DNA of 55,874 nucleotides from Silicimonas sp. (GTDB lineage Bacteria > Pseudomonadota > Alphaproteobacteria > Rhodobacterales > Rhodobacteraceae), in the NCBI GenBank assembly GCA_022826205.1, contig JAJDVJ010000058.1:1-55874 (forward strand). Direction: 5' to 3'. Within the stretch, counting starts at the first letter, position 1; each line of letters opens with the position of its first letter. The notes below the pieces were generated by a model, which worked only from the letters and a program-made list of their open reading frames with translations, made no database searches and was not told the origin of the DNA. The position numbers and the translations under genes are program-made. Positions 1 through 9,745 of this stretch are shown here, in pieces.

Positions 1-41
1 GCTTCCGCAACGCCCGTTGCGGCCAGGGAAACATCCGTCAT
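1..41 (-). CDS. 5' end of an unidentified gene leaving the window
   Basis: An ATG at 39-41 on the minus strand is preceded by a very good ribosome binding site (GGAGGG, about six bases upstream), and 13 open codons follow (MTDVSLAATGVAE) before the window ends. The start signal is convincing, but 13 residues do not identify a product. The gene is divergent from the DUF465 gene at 240. Confidence 0.55.
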   Translation of the reverse strand, partial: MTDVSLAATGVAE

Positions 42-157
42 CGAAATCCCTCCAGGAAAGTTCAGCTTCGTGGCGAGCACTGAATGCGAAAATCGCCGGG
101 CGGGAAACGGTGCCGAGGTATGGGCTCTAAATGACGCTTACGATTCAAACTCTTGGT

Positions 158-163
158 TTGACA
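158..163 (+). promoter_or_regulatory. Possible -35 element upstream of the DUF465 gene
   Basis: A perfect TTGACA hexamer lies at 158-163, followed by a run of seven T, about 75 bases before the start at 240. No good -10 box is visible at the usual 16-18 base spacing, so this is only a candidate promoter element. Confidence 0.25.
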
Positions 164-239
164 TTTTTTTGACTATCACGGCGTGACACGAATCGCATTT
201 CGTGCTCGACTGGCATCACCGAAAAGGAAGGAGAAGCAA

Positions 240-410
240 ATGAATTTGAGTTCGCATCTTCAGGAACTCCGCAAAAAACACCAGGATCTCTCAATCGAAG
301 TCGAGACGGCGCAACGCAGCCTGTCATTCGACGACCTGGCGATCACCGCGCTCAAGAAGCAAAAGCTGAAGATCAAAGAGGAAATCGAGCGGCTCAGTCA
401 TCAGACATAG
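240..410 (+). CDS. DUF465 (YdcH-like) small coiled-coil protein
   Basis: The 56-residue protein matches the DUF465/YdcH family in size and pattern: an N-terminal helix with LQELRKKHQDL, a turn containing the DDL motif, and a basic C-terminal helix (LKKQKLKIKEEI). Such proteins are predicted helical hairpins or coiled coils of unknown function and are common in alphaproteobacteria. The ATG at 240 was chosen over the upstream in-frame start at 183 because AAGGAAGGAG precedes it closely and the family begins near here. A GC-rich hairpin follows 11 bases after the stop. Confidence 0.85.
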   Translation: MNLSSHLQELRKKHQDLSIEVETAQRSLSFDDLAITALKKQKLKIKEEIERLSHQT

Positions 411-420
411 ACGACAGCGT

Positions 421-437
421 GCTCCGGAACCCGGAGC
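421..437 (+). terminator. Hairpin after the DUF465 gene
   Basis: The perfect inverted repeat GCTCCGG-AAC-CCGGAGC forms a 7-bp stem with a 3-base loop 11 bases beyond the stop at 410. There is no T-run after it, so it may stabilise the 3' end or act as a weak terminator rather than a classical intrinsic one. Confidence 0.4.
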
Positions 438-668
438 GACCTGCTAGCCCTCGCACAAACCGACCTGACCCGTCTGCCTCTTGGCCGATCAGGCCAAAAA
501 GGCCAGATGCGATTTGGACATGATTCCAAAAAGCATTGCACGCCCCTCAGGGAATCGCATGTGATCTCGCACTTCGGACGTCAGGTCCATCCGTCGCGAC
601 GACGCCAAAAAATCCTGACGGGGAGCGCCTGAAACCCAGGGCATCTCTCGGCGCGGCCATAGCCTGCC

Positions 669-1391
669 TTACACGAAGAATTGCGCGCCGTTGGCGGAAA
701 GGGTCGAGCCGTTGATGAAGCCGGCTCCCTCTGACGCCAGGAACGTCACGCAACGCGCAATCTCGTCCGGCTCGCCAAGGCGTCCGGCGGGAATGCCCGC
801 GATGATCTTCTCGCGAATGCTCTCGTCAATCGCCATCACCATCTCGGTCGCGATGTAGCCGGGGCAGATGGCGTTTGCGGTGATCCCCGCGCGCGCGCCT
901 TCCTGCGCCAGCGACTTCACGATTCCCAAGTCGCCCGCCTTGGTCGCGGCGTAGTTCACCTGCCCGAACTGCCCCTTTTGCCCGTTGACCGAACTGATTA
1001 CGATCACTCGGCCAAACTTCCGTTCCCGCATGCCGGGCCAGACCGGATGCACCGTGTTGAACACGCCGGTCAGATTGGTGGCGACGACTTCGTTCCACTG
1101 CTCTGGCGTCATTCTGTGGAACGGCGCGTCACGGGTGATGCCGGCATTTGCCACTACCGTGTCGATCGGTCCGATATCGCTTTCCACGTTGGCGATTCCG
1201 GCGACGGATGCCTCGTAGTCCGCGACGTTCCACTTGTACGTCTTGATACCGGTCTCGGACGTGAACGCCGCCGCCTTTTCGTCGTTTCCGGCATAGGTCG
1301 CCGCAACCTCATACCCGTCCGCTTTCAATGCTTTCGAAATCGCTTCGCCGATTCCCCGGCTCCCGCCGGTCACAAGTGCTATACGTGTCAT
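669..1391 (-). CDS. phaB: Acetoacetyl-CoA reductase (PhaB type)
   Basis: This 240-residue short-chain dehydrogenase reduces acetoacetyl-CoA to (R)-3-hydroxybutyryl-CoA with NADPH in polyhydroxybutyrate synthesis. The cofactor loop GGSRGIG (residues 9-15), the NAG motif near 82 and the catalytic Ser133, Tyr147 and Lys151 are visible; length and local pattern (VNYAATKAG) fit PhaB. The start at 1391 has GGAGGT seven bases upstream and removes five residues from the longest reading. It lies 120 bp downstream of phaA on the same strand, as in typical phaAB operons. A different reductase of the FabG family is possible, but the context strongly favours PhaB. Confidence 0.93.
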   Translation of the reverse strand: MTRIALVTGGSRGIGEAISKALKADGYEVAATYAGNDEKAAAFTSETGIKTYKWNVADYEASVAGIANVESDIGPIDTVVANAGITRDAPFHRMTPEQWNEVVATNLTGVFNTVHPVWPGMRERKFGRVIVISSVNGQKGQFGQVNYAATKAGDLGIVKSLAQEGARAGITANAICPGYIATEMVMAIDESIREKIIAGIPAGRLGEPDEIARCVTFLASEGAGFINGSTLSANGAQFFV

Positions 1392-1511
1392 CTCTACCTC
1401 CAACATGTTCTGGCAATGCCAAGGCGCCGCCCGGCACCTTCAAGTTCGAATTCGGGGCGTTCCGAGACCGTTGACCGAGTTCCGTACCGTGTCTCGGCCC
1501 CGGTCACATCC

Positions 1512-2687
1512 TCACGGTCGCTCTACGCAGAGCGCAACGCCCATCCCGCCACCGATGCAAAGCGTGGCGAGACCTTTCTTCGCGTCGCGTCGTTTCATCT
1601 CGAAGAGCAGCGTGTTCAGGACCCGTGCGCCGGAAGCGCCGATCGGATGACCGATGGCAATCGCGCCGCCGTTGACGTTCACGATATCGGGATCCCAGCC
1701 CATGTCCTTGTTGACGGCGCAGGCCTGCGCAGCGAATGCCTCGTTCGCTTCGATCAGTTCTAGGTCGTCGATCTTCCATCCCGCCTTTTCGAGTGCCTTG
1801 CGGCTTGCGTAGATCGGTCCGACACCCATGATCGAGGGATCCAGTCCGGCCGTTGCATAGGACACGATGCGGGCCAATGGCTCGATGCCGCGCCTTTCGG
1901 CCTCTTCCGCGCTCATGAGAAGAACGCCGGCAGCGCCGTCATTGATGCCTGAGGCGTTGCCAGCCGTCACAGACCCTTCCTTGTTGAAGGCCGGCCTGAG
2001 CTTCTGCATGTTCTCGATCGTCGCGCCGTGACGGACATATTCGTCCCTGTCGACCACGATGTCGCCCTTTCGGGTCTTGACCGTGAACGGAACGATTTCG
2101 TCGTCAAACTTGCCCGCCTTCTGTGCCGCCTCGGCCTTGTTCTGGCTCGCTACCGCAAACTCATCCTGCTGATCGCGGCTGATCTGCCATTTTTCCGCGA
2201 CGTTTTCGGCTGTCTGACCCATGTGATAGCCATGGAACGCGTCCAGCAGCCCATCGCTGAGCATCGTGTCGACAAGCTTCACGTCACCCATTTTCTTTCC
2301 TGCGCGCAGGACCTGCGCATGTGGGCTGATCGACATGTTTTCCTGTCCGCCCGCAGCCACGATTCCGGCATCCCCTAGCTGGATGTGCTGCGCCCCGATC
2401 GCCACGGCGCGCAGGCCGGAGCCACAGAGCTGGTTGATGCCCCACGCCGCACTCTCGACCGGAAGGCCGGCATTCACGTGCGCCTGCCGAGCCGGGTTCT
2501 GGCCCTGCCCTGCATTCAGCACCTGACCCAAGATGGTCTCGGACACCTCGTCCTTTTCGACGCCGGCGCGCGACACGAGCTCTTCAAGAACTGCGGTTCC
2601 CAGGTCATGGGCCGGCGTGTCGGCGAAACTGCCATTGAAGCTGCCGACCGGAGTACGGGCCGCAGACGCGATGACGACATTGGTCAT
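1512..2687 (-). CDS. phaA: Acetyl-CoA C-acetyltransferase (beta-ketothiolase)
   Basis: This 391-residue thiolase condenses two acetyl-CoA to acetoacetyl-CoA, the first step of polyhydroxybutyrate synthesis, and can run in reverse in degradation. The nucleophile Cys88 lies in [11 protein letters not shown], His347 in GHPIGASG and the second active-site Cys377 in CIGGGMG, all at the expected positions for a biosynthetic tetrameric thiolase. AGGAGG sits eight bases before the ATG. It is the upstream gene of a phaA-phaB pair. The product would also feed the ethylmalonyl-CoA pathway, of which mcd is encoded at 21.8 kb. Confidence 0.95.
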   Translation of the reverse strand: MTNVVIASAARTPVGSFNGSFADTPAHDLGTAVLEELVSRAGVEKDEVSETILGQVLNAGQGQNPARQAHVNAGLPVESAAWGINQLCGSGLRAVAIGAQHIQLGDAGIVAAGGQENMSISPHAQVLRAGKKMGDVKLVDTMLSDGLLDAFHGYHMGQTAENVAEKWQISRDQQDEFAVASQNKAEAAQKAGKFDDEIVPFTVKTRKGDIVVDRDEYVRHGATIENMQKLRPAFNKEGSVTAGNASGINDGAAGVLLMSAEEAERRGIEPLARIVSYATAGLDPSIMGVGPIYASRKALEKAGWKIDDLELIEANEAFAAQACAVNKDMGWDPDIVNVNGGAIAIGHPIGASGARVLNTLLFEMKRRDAKKGLATLCIGGGMGVALCVERP

Positions 2688-2783
2688 TGTTGAATTCCTC
2701 CTGATTTGCCTGCGGGCAGCTGCATCACCCGCGATTTCGCGCGCACATTATGCAGGTGCAGAAAAAATTCAACGCGCGAATCG

Positions 2784-3680
2784 TCACCCCCTGCGCATGC
2801 CCGTCATGTCCCAGCGTCCATAGTATTGGGCCACCACGTGACGCGCCTCCGCAAAGAACAGCCATCTCTGAATCAGGGCACCCAGTAGATGGCTTGCTGC
2901 CGCGGGCACCACAAGAAAATGCGTGAACGGCAAGAGCAGCAGAACAACAGGAAGCACCGCGAAGAGCAGCACCGAAATGACCTTAAGGGTCATCGCATGC
3001 TTGCGCCCGACCTGAAACACCATTTCCCGGGTAAGGTAGCTCTCTCCGGTATGGGGCGACTCGAATGCCCGAACGCTTCCGAAATGACCAAGACCCGTCG
3101 CTGTCGCCAAGTCAGTGTCGGTGGCCTTCTCCCGCCGTTCCTGATCGATCCAGGCGACGACCTGAACGATGGCCAGAACCGGCAGGACCCACAGCGCCAC
3201 GGACACGCGACCCGTCATGAGCGCTCCTCCTGCCAGCGCGAATCCCAGGAAAAGCGCTGGCGGCGACCAGTGGTTCCAGCGAGGCACCGTCCGCATCTGG
3301 AGATAGATCATGGACGTCGCATAAACGGTTGCGAGGGAAAGAATGCCGCCTGCAATGCCTGGCACGCGCCAGGCCTGATCCAGAAAGACGAGTCCGGCCC
3401 CATATGGCGCCATGACGGACAATGCGAGCAGCGACACCCAGGCCTCGCGGCTCAACCAGGATGATCGCCATTGCGTGAACGCCTTGAGCGCACGTTCGGG
3501 ATGGCCCAGATGAAATGTCGACGCGAGGAGACCGCAGACAGCGAGCGAAAAGGCGATGAAGAGGAAGGCAAGCGCGGACCAGCCCTTTGGCGGCGCGGCA
3601 TCAAGTCCGAGAAACGCCAGCATGCCGAAGCCAATGCCGGACAGCGTCGTGAACAGGATGATCGACGGTGCGGGATGCAT
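2784..3680 (-). CDS. soeC: Membrane anchor subunit of sulfite dehydrogenase (SoeC/DmsC-like)
   Basis: This 298-residue DmsC-family protein has about eight hydrophobic segments and an N-terminal region typical of the family. In SoeABC it anchors the cytoplasmic catalytic and iron-sulfur subunits to the membrane and passes electrons to the quinone pool. It starts one base inside the stop of soeB (ATGA-type junction at 3680), so translation is coupled. Assignment as SoeC rather than a DMSO reductase anchor rests on the sequence character of the SoeB-like partner and the organism type. Confidence 0.82.
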   Translation of the reverse strand: MHPAPSIILFTTLSGIGFGMLAFLGLDAAPPKGWSALAFLFIAFSLAVCGLLASTFHLGHPERALKAFTQWRSSWLSREAWVSLLALSVMAPYGAGLVFLDQAWRVPGIAGGILSLATVYATSMIYLQMRTVPRWNHWSPPALFLGFALAGGALMTGRVSVALWVLPVLAIVQVVAWIDQERREKATDTDLATATGLGHFGSVRAFESPHTGESYLTREMVFQVGRKHAMTLKVISVLLFAVLPVVLLLLPFTHFLVVPAAASHLLGALIQRWLFFAEARHVVAQYYGRWDMTGMRRG

Positions 3681-4429
3681 CAGGGCAGCCTGGACAGCGC
3701 GCGATCAAGCCAGCCGACGAACCCCTTGGAATCGTCCGCAACCGGCTCGAGGAAGGGCGCGAGAACGTCCAGTTCGGGTACTTCGTCCTTCGGGCGGGGC
3801 GGCAGATAGCGGTTGACGGGCGCCGTCCCCTGCTCGGGCATGAGCTCGATTCCTCCGCGTTCGGCGACAAGTCTGGAGACATCGCTCTCGGGATCCGAAA
3901 GGTCCCCGAAATGCCTCGCTCCGACCGGGCAGGTGCGGACACAGGCAGGCTGGCGGTCTTCCTCGGGAAGGTTCTCGTTGTAGATGCGGTCCACGCAAAG
4001 GGTGCACTTCTTCATTACCTGCTCTTCCGGATCCATCTCTCGGGCGCCGTAAGGGCAGGCCCAGGCGCAGAGCCCGCAGCCGATGCAGTCGCTCTCGTTG
4101 ACGAGCACGATCCCGTCTTCTGCACGCTTGTAGCTGGCACCGGTCGGGCAGACCGTGACGCAGGGCGCGTCGGCGCAATGAAGGCAGCTCTTTGGGAAGT
4201 GGACGACCTGCGCCGGACCTGTCTCCGGCTGGATCTCGTAGGAATGGATTCGGTTGAGAAAGCTGCCCACCGGATTCGGGCCATATGCGTCAGAGTCGGC
4301 GAGCGGCGCGCCGTAGTTCTCGGTGTTCCATCCCTTGCAGGCCGTGACGCAGGCATGGCACCCGACACAGGTATCCAGGTCGATGACAAGGCCAAGCGAC
4401 CTTTCCGTATGGCTAGGCAGTGACGTCAC
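3680..4429 (-). CDS. soeB: Iron-sulfur subunit of sulfite dehydrogenase (SoeB)
   Basis: The protein carries the DmsB/NrfC-like ferredoxin repeats: CVGCHACVTAC, CLHCADAPCVTVC, CIGCGLCAWAC, then CTLCVDR and CVRTC, enough for four [4Fe-4S] clusters. The pattern closely resembles roseobacter SoeB, the electron-transfer subunit between SoeA and the membrane subunit. No twin-arginine signal is present, which fits a cytoplasmic enzyme. The start is uncertain: GTG at 4429 (family-like N-terminus TSLPSHTERSLGLVIDLDTC) is given, while an in-frame TTG at 4486 would add 19 residues. It lies between soeA and soeC on the same strand. Confidence 0.85.
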   Translation of the reverse strand: MTSLPSHTERSLGLVIDLDTCVGCHACVTACKGWNTENYGAPLADSDAYGPNPVGSFLNRIHSYEIQPETGPAQVVHFPKSCLHCADAPCVTVCPTGASYKRAEDGIVLVNESDCIGCGLCAWACPYGAREMDPEEQVMKKCTLCVDRIYNENLPEEDRQPACVRTCPVGARHFGDLSDPESDVSRLVAERGGIELMPEQGTAPVNRYLPPRPKDEVPELDVLAPFLEPVADDSKGFVGWLDRALSRLP

Positions 4430-4538
4430 GCCGGGATCTCGCAAGACAAGCCATCCGGCGCCGCGCAATGGCACGGGACGTGCCAAGGAGGCAGAGGGCT
4501 TCCTTTACGACGCGCAGCCATGGTCGCAGGATCTTGTC

Positions 4539-7346
4539 TCATGCGCCGCTCTTCTGGACGACGAGCCTGGGGGCCTTGGCGACCGGGCTAACTTGGGCCG
4601 GATGGCTCGGTTGCGTCTCAACGGGCGCGGCGACCTTTTCAATCCGGACCCTCAAGTCGAACCAGGCCGCCTGGCCAGTGACCGGATCCGAATTGGTCCA
4701 GCGGAGCCCGTCTCCCTGCGGCGGCAACAATTCGTGGATGAGGTGGTTGAGCAGGAATCCTTTTGTCGCCTCAGGCGCATTCTCATGCAGCGACCACGCG
4801 CCCTTGCGCTTTCCGATCGCGTTCCAGGTCCAGACCGTGTTCTCGTTCAACGCCGCCATGTGCGCGACGGGCACGACAATCTCTCCGTGCGGCGAACTGA
4901 GACGCGCCCAGTCGCCGTCCCGAAATCCCTCGGACTCCCAGATCCGTGTCGGAACATAGAGCGGGTTTCGGCCGTGGATCTGTCTCAGCCACGCGTTTTG
5001 GGAGCCCCAGGAGTGATACATGGCCATCGGGCGCTGCGTGACCGCATGGACGTCGTATCCGCGCTCGCCGGGCGAGTGTGGCGCGTACCATACGGGAAGG
5101 GGATCCATCACTTCGGCATAACGGCTCTTCAGATGCTCAGGTGGAGACAGGCGATGACGGCCCTCCGCAGCCAGCTGGAAGCGGCGCAACGGCTCGCACC
5201 AGAGACTGAAGAGATAGGGGCAGGGTCTGTCGGCGAGTCCCATAGAGACTGCCCAGTCCTGGTAGTCCACGTTCCAGGGCTTGTAGAACGTGGCCTGCTC
5301 CGGGAGGTGTGCGATCCAGAAGCCGCCGTTCTCGATGTATTTCGAAATCTGGTTCGGATTGGGCGCGCCACGTCCATGTTCGTCGCCGCTTCCTCGCCAG
5401 CCGGCAAGCGGACCGACTCCGGGTGCCCTTTCGTGGCTCTGCATGTAGTCTGCGTAGTCCCTGTACTTTTGCGATCCGTCCGCATTCACGAAACCGGGCA
5501 GGCCCAGACGCGCGCCGAGATCACAGAGGACCGACTGGAAGCCACGCACGTCGCGGTCCGGTTCGACCACGGGCCAGCGGATGGCGTCGGCGACCGCCTC
5601 GGCTTCACAGATGGGACGGTCAAGGAGCGAAATGCAGTCATGCCGCTCAAGATACGTGGTGTCGGGCAGGATCAGGTCCGCGTAGGCCACCATCTCCGAA
5701 GAGTAGGCATCCGAATAGATAATTCGCGGAATCACGTATTCGCCGTTGTCATCCTTGTCCGTCAGCATCTTCATGACGCCGGACGTGTTCATCGACGAGT
5801 TCCATGCCATGTTCGCCATGTAGAGCAGCATGGTGTCGATCCTGTAAGGATCCCCGGCATGCGCGTTCGAGATGAGCATGTGCATGAGTCCGTGGGCGCT
5901 CATCGGGTTCTCCCACGAAAACGCCTTGTCGATGCGCTTGGGATTGCCGTCTGCGTCGACCAGCAGATCATCGGGTCCATGGACAAAGCCGAGCAATGGT
6001 CCGTCGAGCGGCTGACCCGGCGTCACGCCTGCATGGGGCTTCGGGTGAACCATCGCGGACTTCGGGTAAGGTGGCTTGAATCGAAATCCGCCCGGAACCT
6101 CGACGCTGCCAAGAATGATCTGCAGGAGGTGCAGCGCCCGGCAGGTCTGGAAGCCGTTGGCGTGTGCGCTGATCCCGCGCATGGCATGGAAGCTGACCGG
6201 GCGACCGATCATCGTTGAATGGGTCTCGCCCCGAAAGTCGGTCCACTCCCGTTCAAGCTCGATGGCTTCGTCAAATGCGACGCGCGCAAGCTCCGCCGCG
6301 ACTGCGCGAATGCGACCCGCCTCGATCCCGACCCTTGATGCCACGGCCTCCGGCGCGAATTCGTCGCTCAGGTACTTGTCGGCCATGTGCTGCAGCACGG
6401 TGCGGTGCGAAACGCCTTCGGCGTGGTGCACTGCCGAAAGGTCTGGCTGGATCCCTGGCGCGTCATAAGCCGCGATCTCGCCGGTCCGACGGTCGATGAC
6501 GAGCTTCTTGCCTGCCTCGTTGGCCAGAAGCAGCCCGAACTCGTCAGCCGCGTTGTCGCCATTCACAAGGCACGGCGCGTCCGTGAAGCGCGCGAGGTAT
6601 TCCAGATCGATCCGGCCAGCCTTCATCAGGCAATGGACCAGCGACAGTATGAACAGCCCGTCCGTGCCCGGCGTTATGCCCAGCCATTCATCGGCGACCG
6701 CATTGTATCCGGTGCGAACGGGATTGACCCCGATGATCCGGGCGCCCCGCGCCTTCAGCTTGCCGATCCCCATCTTGATCGGGTTGGAATCGTGATCCTC
6801 GGCAACGCCGAAGATCATGAAGAGCTTCGTGCGATCCCAGTCGGGGTGCCCGAATTCCCAAAAGGCTCCGCCCATCGTGTAGATGCCGGCCGCTGCCATG
6901 TTGACGGAGCAAAAGCCGCCATGCGCAGCATAGTTCGGAGTTCCAAACGCCTGCGCCCAATAGGACGTGAAGCTTTGTGACTGGTCTCGACCGGTGAAGA
7001 ACGCGAAGCGCGACTGATCGGTATCGCGCAGAGGCTTCAGCCACGACACGGCAGTCTCAAGAGCCTCGTCCCAGGAAATCTCCTCGAACTGGCCCGAGCC
7101 TCTCGGCCCGGCGCGCTTCATCGGAGCACGCAGCCGGGCGGGGGAGAGGTGCTGCATGATGCCGGACGAGCCCTTGGCGCAAAGGACACCCCTGTTGACA
7201 GGATGATCCTTGTTGCCCTCGATATAGGCGACCTGTCCGTGCTTCATGTGAACGTTGATGCCGCAGCGGCAGGCGCACATGTAGCACGTGGTCTTGCGAA
7301 TCTCGTCGGACACCTTGGGCGACGTATCGAATTTCGGTGCGTTCAT
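4539..7346 (-). CDS. soeA: Molybdopterin catalytic subunit of sulfite dehydrogenase (SoeA)
   Basis: The 935-residue molybdopterin oxidoreductase is predicted to oxidise sulfite to sulfate in the cytoplasm. An N-terminal [4Fe-4S] site is formed by Cys21, Cys24, Cys28 and Cys56; the body has the bis-MGD cofactor-binding pattern of the DMSO reductase family, and a Cys in GFCSVNM may be the molybdenum ligand (inference). No Tat signal precedes the cluster, unlike periplasmic DMSO reductases. The ATG at 7346 was chosen because the family begins a few residues before the cluster; the 105 residues possible upstream look non-coding and run into the divergent gene. It is the first gene of soeABC. Confidence 0.85.
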   Translation of the reverse strand: MNAPKFDTSPKVSDEIRKTTCYMCACRCGINVHMKHGQVAYIEGNKDHPVNRGVLCAKGSSGIMQHLSPARLRAPMKRAGPRGSGQFEEISWDEALETAVSWLKPLRDTDQSRFAFFTGRDQSQSFTSYWAQAFGTPNYAAHGGFCSVNMAAAGIYTMGGAFWEFGHPDWDRTKLFMIFGVAEDHDSNPIKMGIGKLKARGARIIGVNPVRTGYNAVADEWLGITPGTDGLFILSLVHCLMKAGRIDLEYLARFTDAPCLVNGDNAADEFGLLLANEAGKKLVIDRRTGEIAAYDAPGIQPDLSAVHHAEGVSHRTVLQHMADKYLSDEFAPEAVASRVGIEAGRIRAVAAELARVAFDEAIELEREWTDFRGETHSTMIGRPVSFHAMRGISAHANGFQTCRALHLLQIILGSVEVPGGFRFKPPYPKSAMVHPKPHAGVTPGQPLDGPLLGFVHGPDDLLVDADGNPKRIDKAFSWENPMSAHGLMHMLISNAHAGDPYRIDTMLLYMANMAWNSSMNTSGVMKMLTDKDDNGEYVIPRIIYSDAYSSEMVAYADLILPDTTYLERHDCISLLDRPICEAEAVADAIRWPVVEPDRDVRGFQSVLCDLGARLGLPGFVNADGSQKYRDYADYMQSHERAPGVGPLAGWRGSGDEHGRGAPNPNQISKYIENGGFWIAHLPEQATFYKPWNVDYQDWAVSMGLADRPCPYLFSLWCEPLRRFQLAAEGRHRLSPPEHLKSRYAEVMDPLPVWYAPHSPGERGYDVHAVTQRPMAMYHSWGSQNAWLRQIHGRNPLYVPTRIWESEGFRDGDWARLSSPHGEIVVPVAHMAALNENTVWTWNAIGKRKGAWSLHENAPEATKGFLLNHLIHELLPPQGDGLRWTNSDPVTGQAAWFDLRVRIEKVAAPVETQPSHPAQVSPVAKAPRLVVQKSGA

Positions 7347-7494
7347 GCCGTTTTGTGGTCTCCAACCGCCTTGCCGCAGGTGCCGGCAAGAACCAGGCGA
7401 CGCGAGGATCAGAACAAATCGATCCTGGCTCCGGCCGCCGCTTGCCATTTGCGCACAGCGCTGCAACACCTGCGACAGAAAGCGGGGGATCGCA
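7347..7494. promoter_or_regulatory. Divergent promoter region of soeABC and the ThDP enzyme
   Basis: These 148 bases separate two divergently transcribed genes and must hold both promoters. I see no clear -35/-10 pair or long inverted repeat. The arrangement suggests shared control. Confidence 0.45.
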
Positions 7495-9147
7495 ATGGAA
7501 ATGCGACATGCCGGGCGTCTTCTCGTCGAATGCCTTGAGGTGCTTGGAGCGAAGCACGTGTTCGGGGTGCCGGGAGAGTCGTATCTTACGGTGCTTGACG
7601 GGATGTTCCAGTCGCCGATCACGTTCGTGAACTCCCGGAACGAAGGCGGCGCAGGCTTCATGGCCGCCGCCTACGGAAAGCTGACAGGCCGGCCCGGCCT
7701 TTGCTTCGTGACGCGTGGGCCTGGCGCCACCAACGCCTCGATCGGGGTTCACACCGCGATGCAGGACAGTTCGCCAATGATCCTCTTTGTCGGGCAGATC
7801 GAGACAACGGCCCGCGAGCGCGAAGTGTTCCAGGAGGTCAACTACCGTGCCTATTTCGGGAACCTGGCAAAATGGGCAACGGAGATCGAGCATGTCGAGC
7901 GCATTCCGGAAATCGTCTCTCGCGCCTGGTCCACGGCACTCTCCGGCCGCCCTGGCCCGGTCGTCGTGGCATTGCCCGAGAACGTTCTGGCTGCCGACAC
8001 GGACGTCGCCCCGATAACCCGCGCTCCCGCCTTGCCGACGCCTGCGCCATCCAGCGACATAGTTGGCGAGATCCGGACTGCACTGGAGAAGGCCGCGCGG
8101 CCAGTCATCCTGGTCGGAGGCAGCGGCTGGACATCGTCCGGCAAGGATGCCCTTGCGCGCTTTGCCACAGGTGCGGACATTCCGGTGGTGACGGCTTTCC
8201 GGTTCCAGGATCTCCATGACAACACGCTTGACACATATGCAGGTGAAGCCGGGGTCGGCATGCTGCCGGAGGTCCGGGAGACACTTGCGAACTCCGATCT
8301 CATTCTCGCGCTTAACGTGCGCTTCGGAGAAATGACGACGGACAACTATGCACTGTTTGACCTTCCGGACATGCGCCAGACACTGATCCACGCACATCCT
8401 TCCTCGGCGGAGATCGGGAAGATCTACCAACCCGACATAGCGGTGCAGTCATGCCCGAACGCGTTGGCCCGTGCGCTGGCCGAAGTCCCGCCCAAGGCAA
8501 GCTGGTCCAATTGGAGGCGGGCCGCGCGTCAAAGGTACGAGGCTACCTTCGACCTGCCGGTCTTGCCCGGACCGGTGAGCATGGCCGAGTTGGTGCGGCA
8601 CCTGCAGGACCGGCTCGACGACGACGCGATTCTCACAAACGGCGCCGGAAATTTCTCGATCTGGCACAGCAAGTATTTCCGCTACGGCGCTGGTCATCGT
8701 CTTCTGGCCCCGCAATCCGGGTCGATGGGCTACGGACTTCCTGCAGCGATCATGGCCAAGATCGTTCACCCCGAGCGACAGGTTGTCTGCTTCGCCGGCG
8801 ACGGTGACTTCCAGATGAACTGCCCCGAGCTAGGAACGGCGATGCAGATGGGAGCGGCGCCGGTAATCCTGGTCCTGAACAACCGGAGCTATGGCACAAT
8901 CCGGATGCATCAGGAGCGGCACTTTGCATTCCGCGTGTCGGGGACCGAGCTTGCCAATCCGGATTTTGCGTCCCTTGCACAGGCTTACGGGATGCTGGGC
9001 GAGAGGGTCGAGCAAACAGCAGATTTCGCGCCTGCCTTCGAGCGCGCACTTGCCAGCCCCACCGGCGCCGTGCTTGAAATCCCCATCGCGACCGAAGCGC
9101 TGACGCCTCACATTACGATTGCCGATCTTCACGACACTTCGAATTGA
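7495..9147 (+). CDS. Thiamine-diphosphate-dependent enzyme, acetolactate synthase-like
   Basis: The 550-residue protein has the three-domain layout of the pyruvate oxidase/acetolactate synthase family. The cofactor-activating Glu50 (SRNEGGAGFMAAAYG) is in the N-terminal domain, an Rossmann-like central domain follows, and the ThDP/Mg motif begins at GDGDFQMN (residue 435) and ends in LVLNN about 25 residues later. The ATG at 7495 has GGGGGA six bases upstream. The natural substrate cannot be read from the sequence: it is not a close match to sulfoacetaldehyde acetyltransferase (Xsc), the usual neighbour of soeABC in roseobacters. No small regulatory subunit (IlvH) follows, so a housekeeping role in branched-chain amino acid synthesis is unlikely. 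Confidence 0.85.
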   Translation: MEMRHAGRLLVECLEVLGAKHVFGVPGESYLTVLDGMFQSPITFVNSRNEGGAGFMAAAYGKLTGRPGLCFVTRGPGATNASIGVHTAMQDSSPMILFVGQIETTAREREVFQEVNYRAYFGNLAKWATEIEHVERIPEIVSRAWSTALSGRPGPVVVALPENVLAADTDVAPITRAPALPTPAPSSDIVGEIRTALEKAARPVILVGGSGWTSSGKDALARFATGADIPVVTAFRFQDLHDNTLDTYAGEAGVGMLPEVRETLANSDLILALNVRFGEMTTDNYALFDLPDMRQTLIHAHPSSAEIGKIYQPDIAVQSCPNALARALAEVPPKASWSNWRRAARQRYEATFDLPVLPGPVSMAELVRHLQDRLDDDAILTNGAGNFSIWHSKYFRYGAGHRLLAPQSGSMGYGLPAAIMAKIVHPERQVVCFAGDGDFQMNCPELGTAMQMGAAPVILVLNNRSYGTIRMHQERHFAFRVSGTELANPDFASLAQAYGMLGERVEQTADFAPAFERALASPTGAVLEIPIATEALTPHITIADLHDTSN

Positions 9148-9745
9148 CCGAATTCCAGGACCTGCTGACCTTCATCTCAAGTAATTCGCTGCTGCGCCAT
9201 GGCAATTCTTGAGCGGCAGTTCGCGCCAGCCAACGTACGGCCGTGCAGCACAAGGTGGCAACCATTACCTTGCCGTACTCATGCCTCTGGCGTTCCGTTT
9301 CGCGCCAGTCCGGCCTCTCATCCCGACCGGCACCGACAGGCGGAGCGATTTCCTGGGCAGGTTCTGCGCGCGCTGCTACTTGGCGCAAGCCTGCGTGATG
9401 ACCTCGAACGCGGCGCCAGGTGCCAGAATGCTCGGCGCGCGGCCTGATGATGCACGCGGCGCGGGATTCGATGTTGGTCCAATTTCGCGGATGCCCGAAA
9501 CACTGGATCCGCCGCGCGGGCCCACGGCAAATGGCGTCATTTGCGCGCAGCCTGATCGCGGGCAGGAATTCGCTTGCCCAATCGTTCATTCCAAGTGGGA
9601 CTCTGAAATCGGACTCGTGTTGTCCGTTCCATGCTCCACTCTTGATTGCACGCCGAAACCCGTAACCTAACTTCAGTGTCGGCGTTGATGCAAATGGCAA
9701 GAATGGTTATGGCAGACATGATAAAATTCTTCTACCCGAGCAGCT
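9148..9745. other. 600-bp intergenic stretch without a recognisable gene
   Basis: Several open frames occur on both strands here, but none has a family-like sequence or a convincing ribosome binding site. The codon pattern looks like non-coding high-GC DNA. The right end becomes AT-richer just before vapB and probably holds its promoter. Confidence 0.5.

Noticed and set aside
4323-6218. Long plus-strand open frame (631 codons) opposite soeA and soeB
   Set aside because: It is antisense to well-supported genes, shows no family features, and arises from the high-GC codon pattern of the opposite strand.
7495-9147. Identification of the ThDP enzyme as sulfoacetaldehyde acetyltransferase (Xsc)
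   Set aside because: The N-terminus and length do not match Xsc, and no pta gene follows; it resembles the acetolactate synthase-like group.
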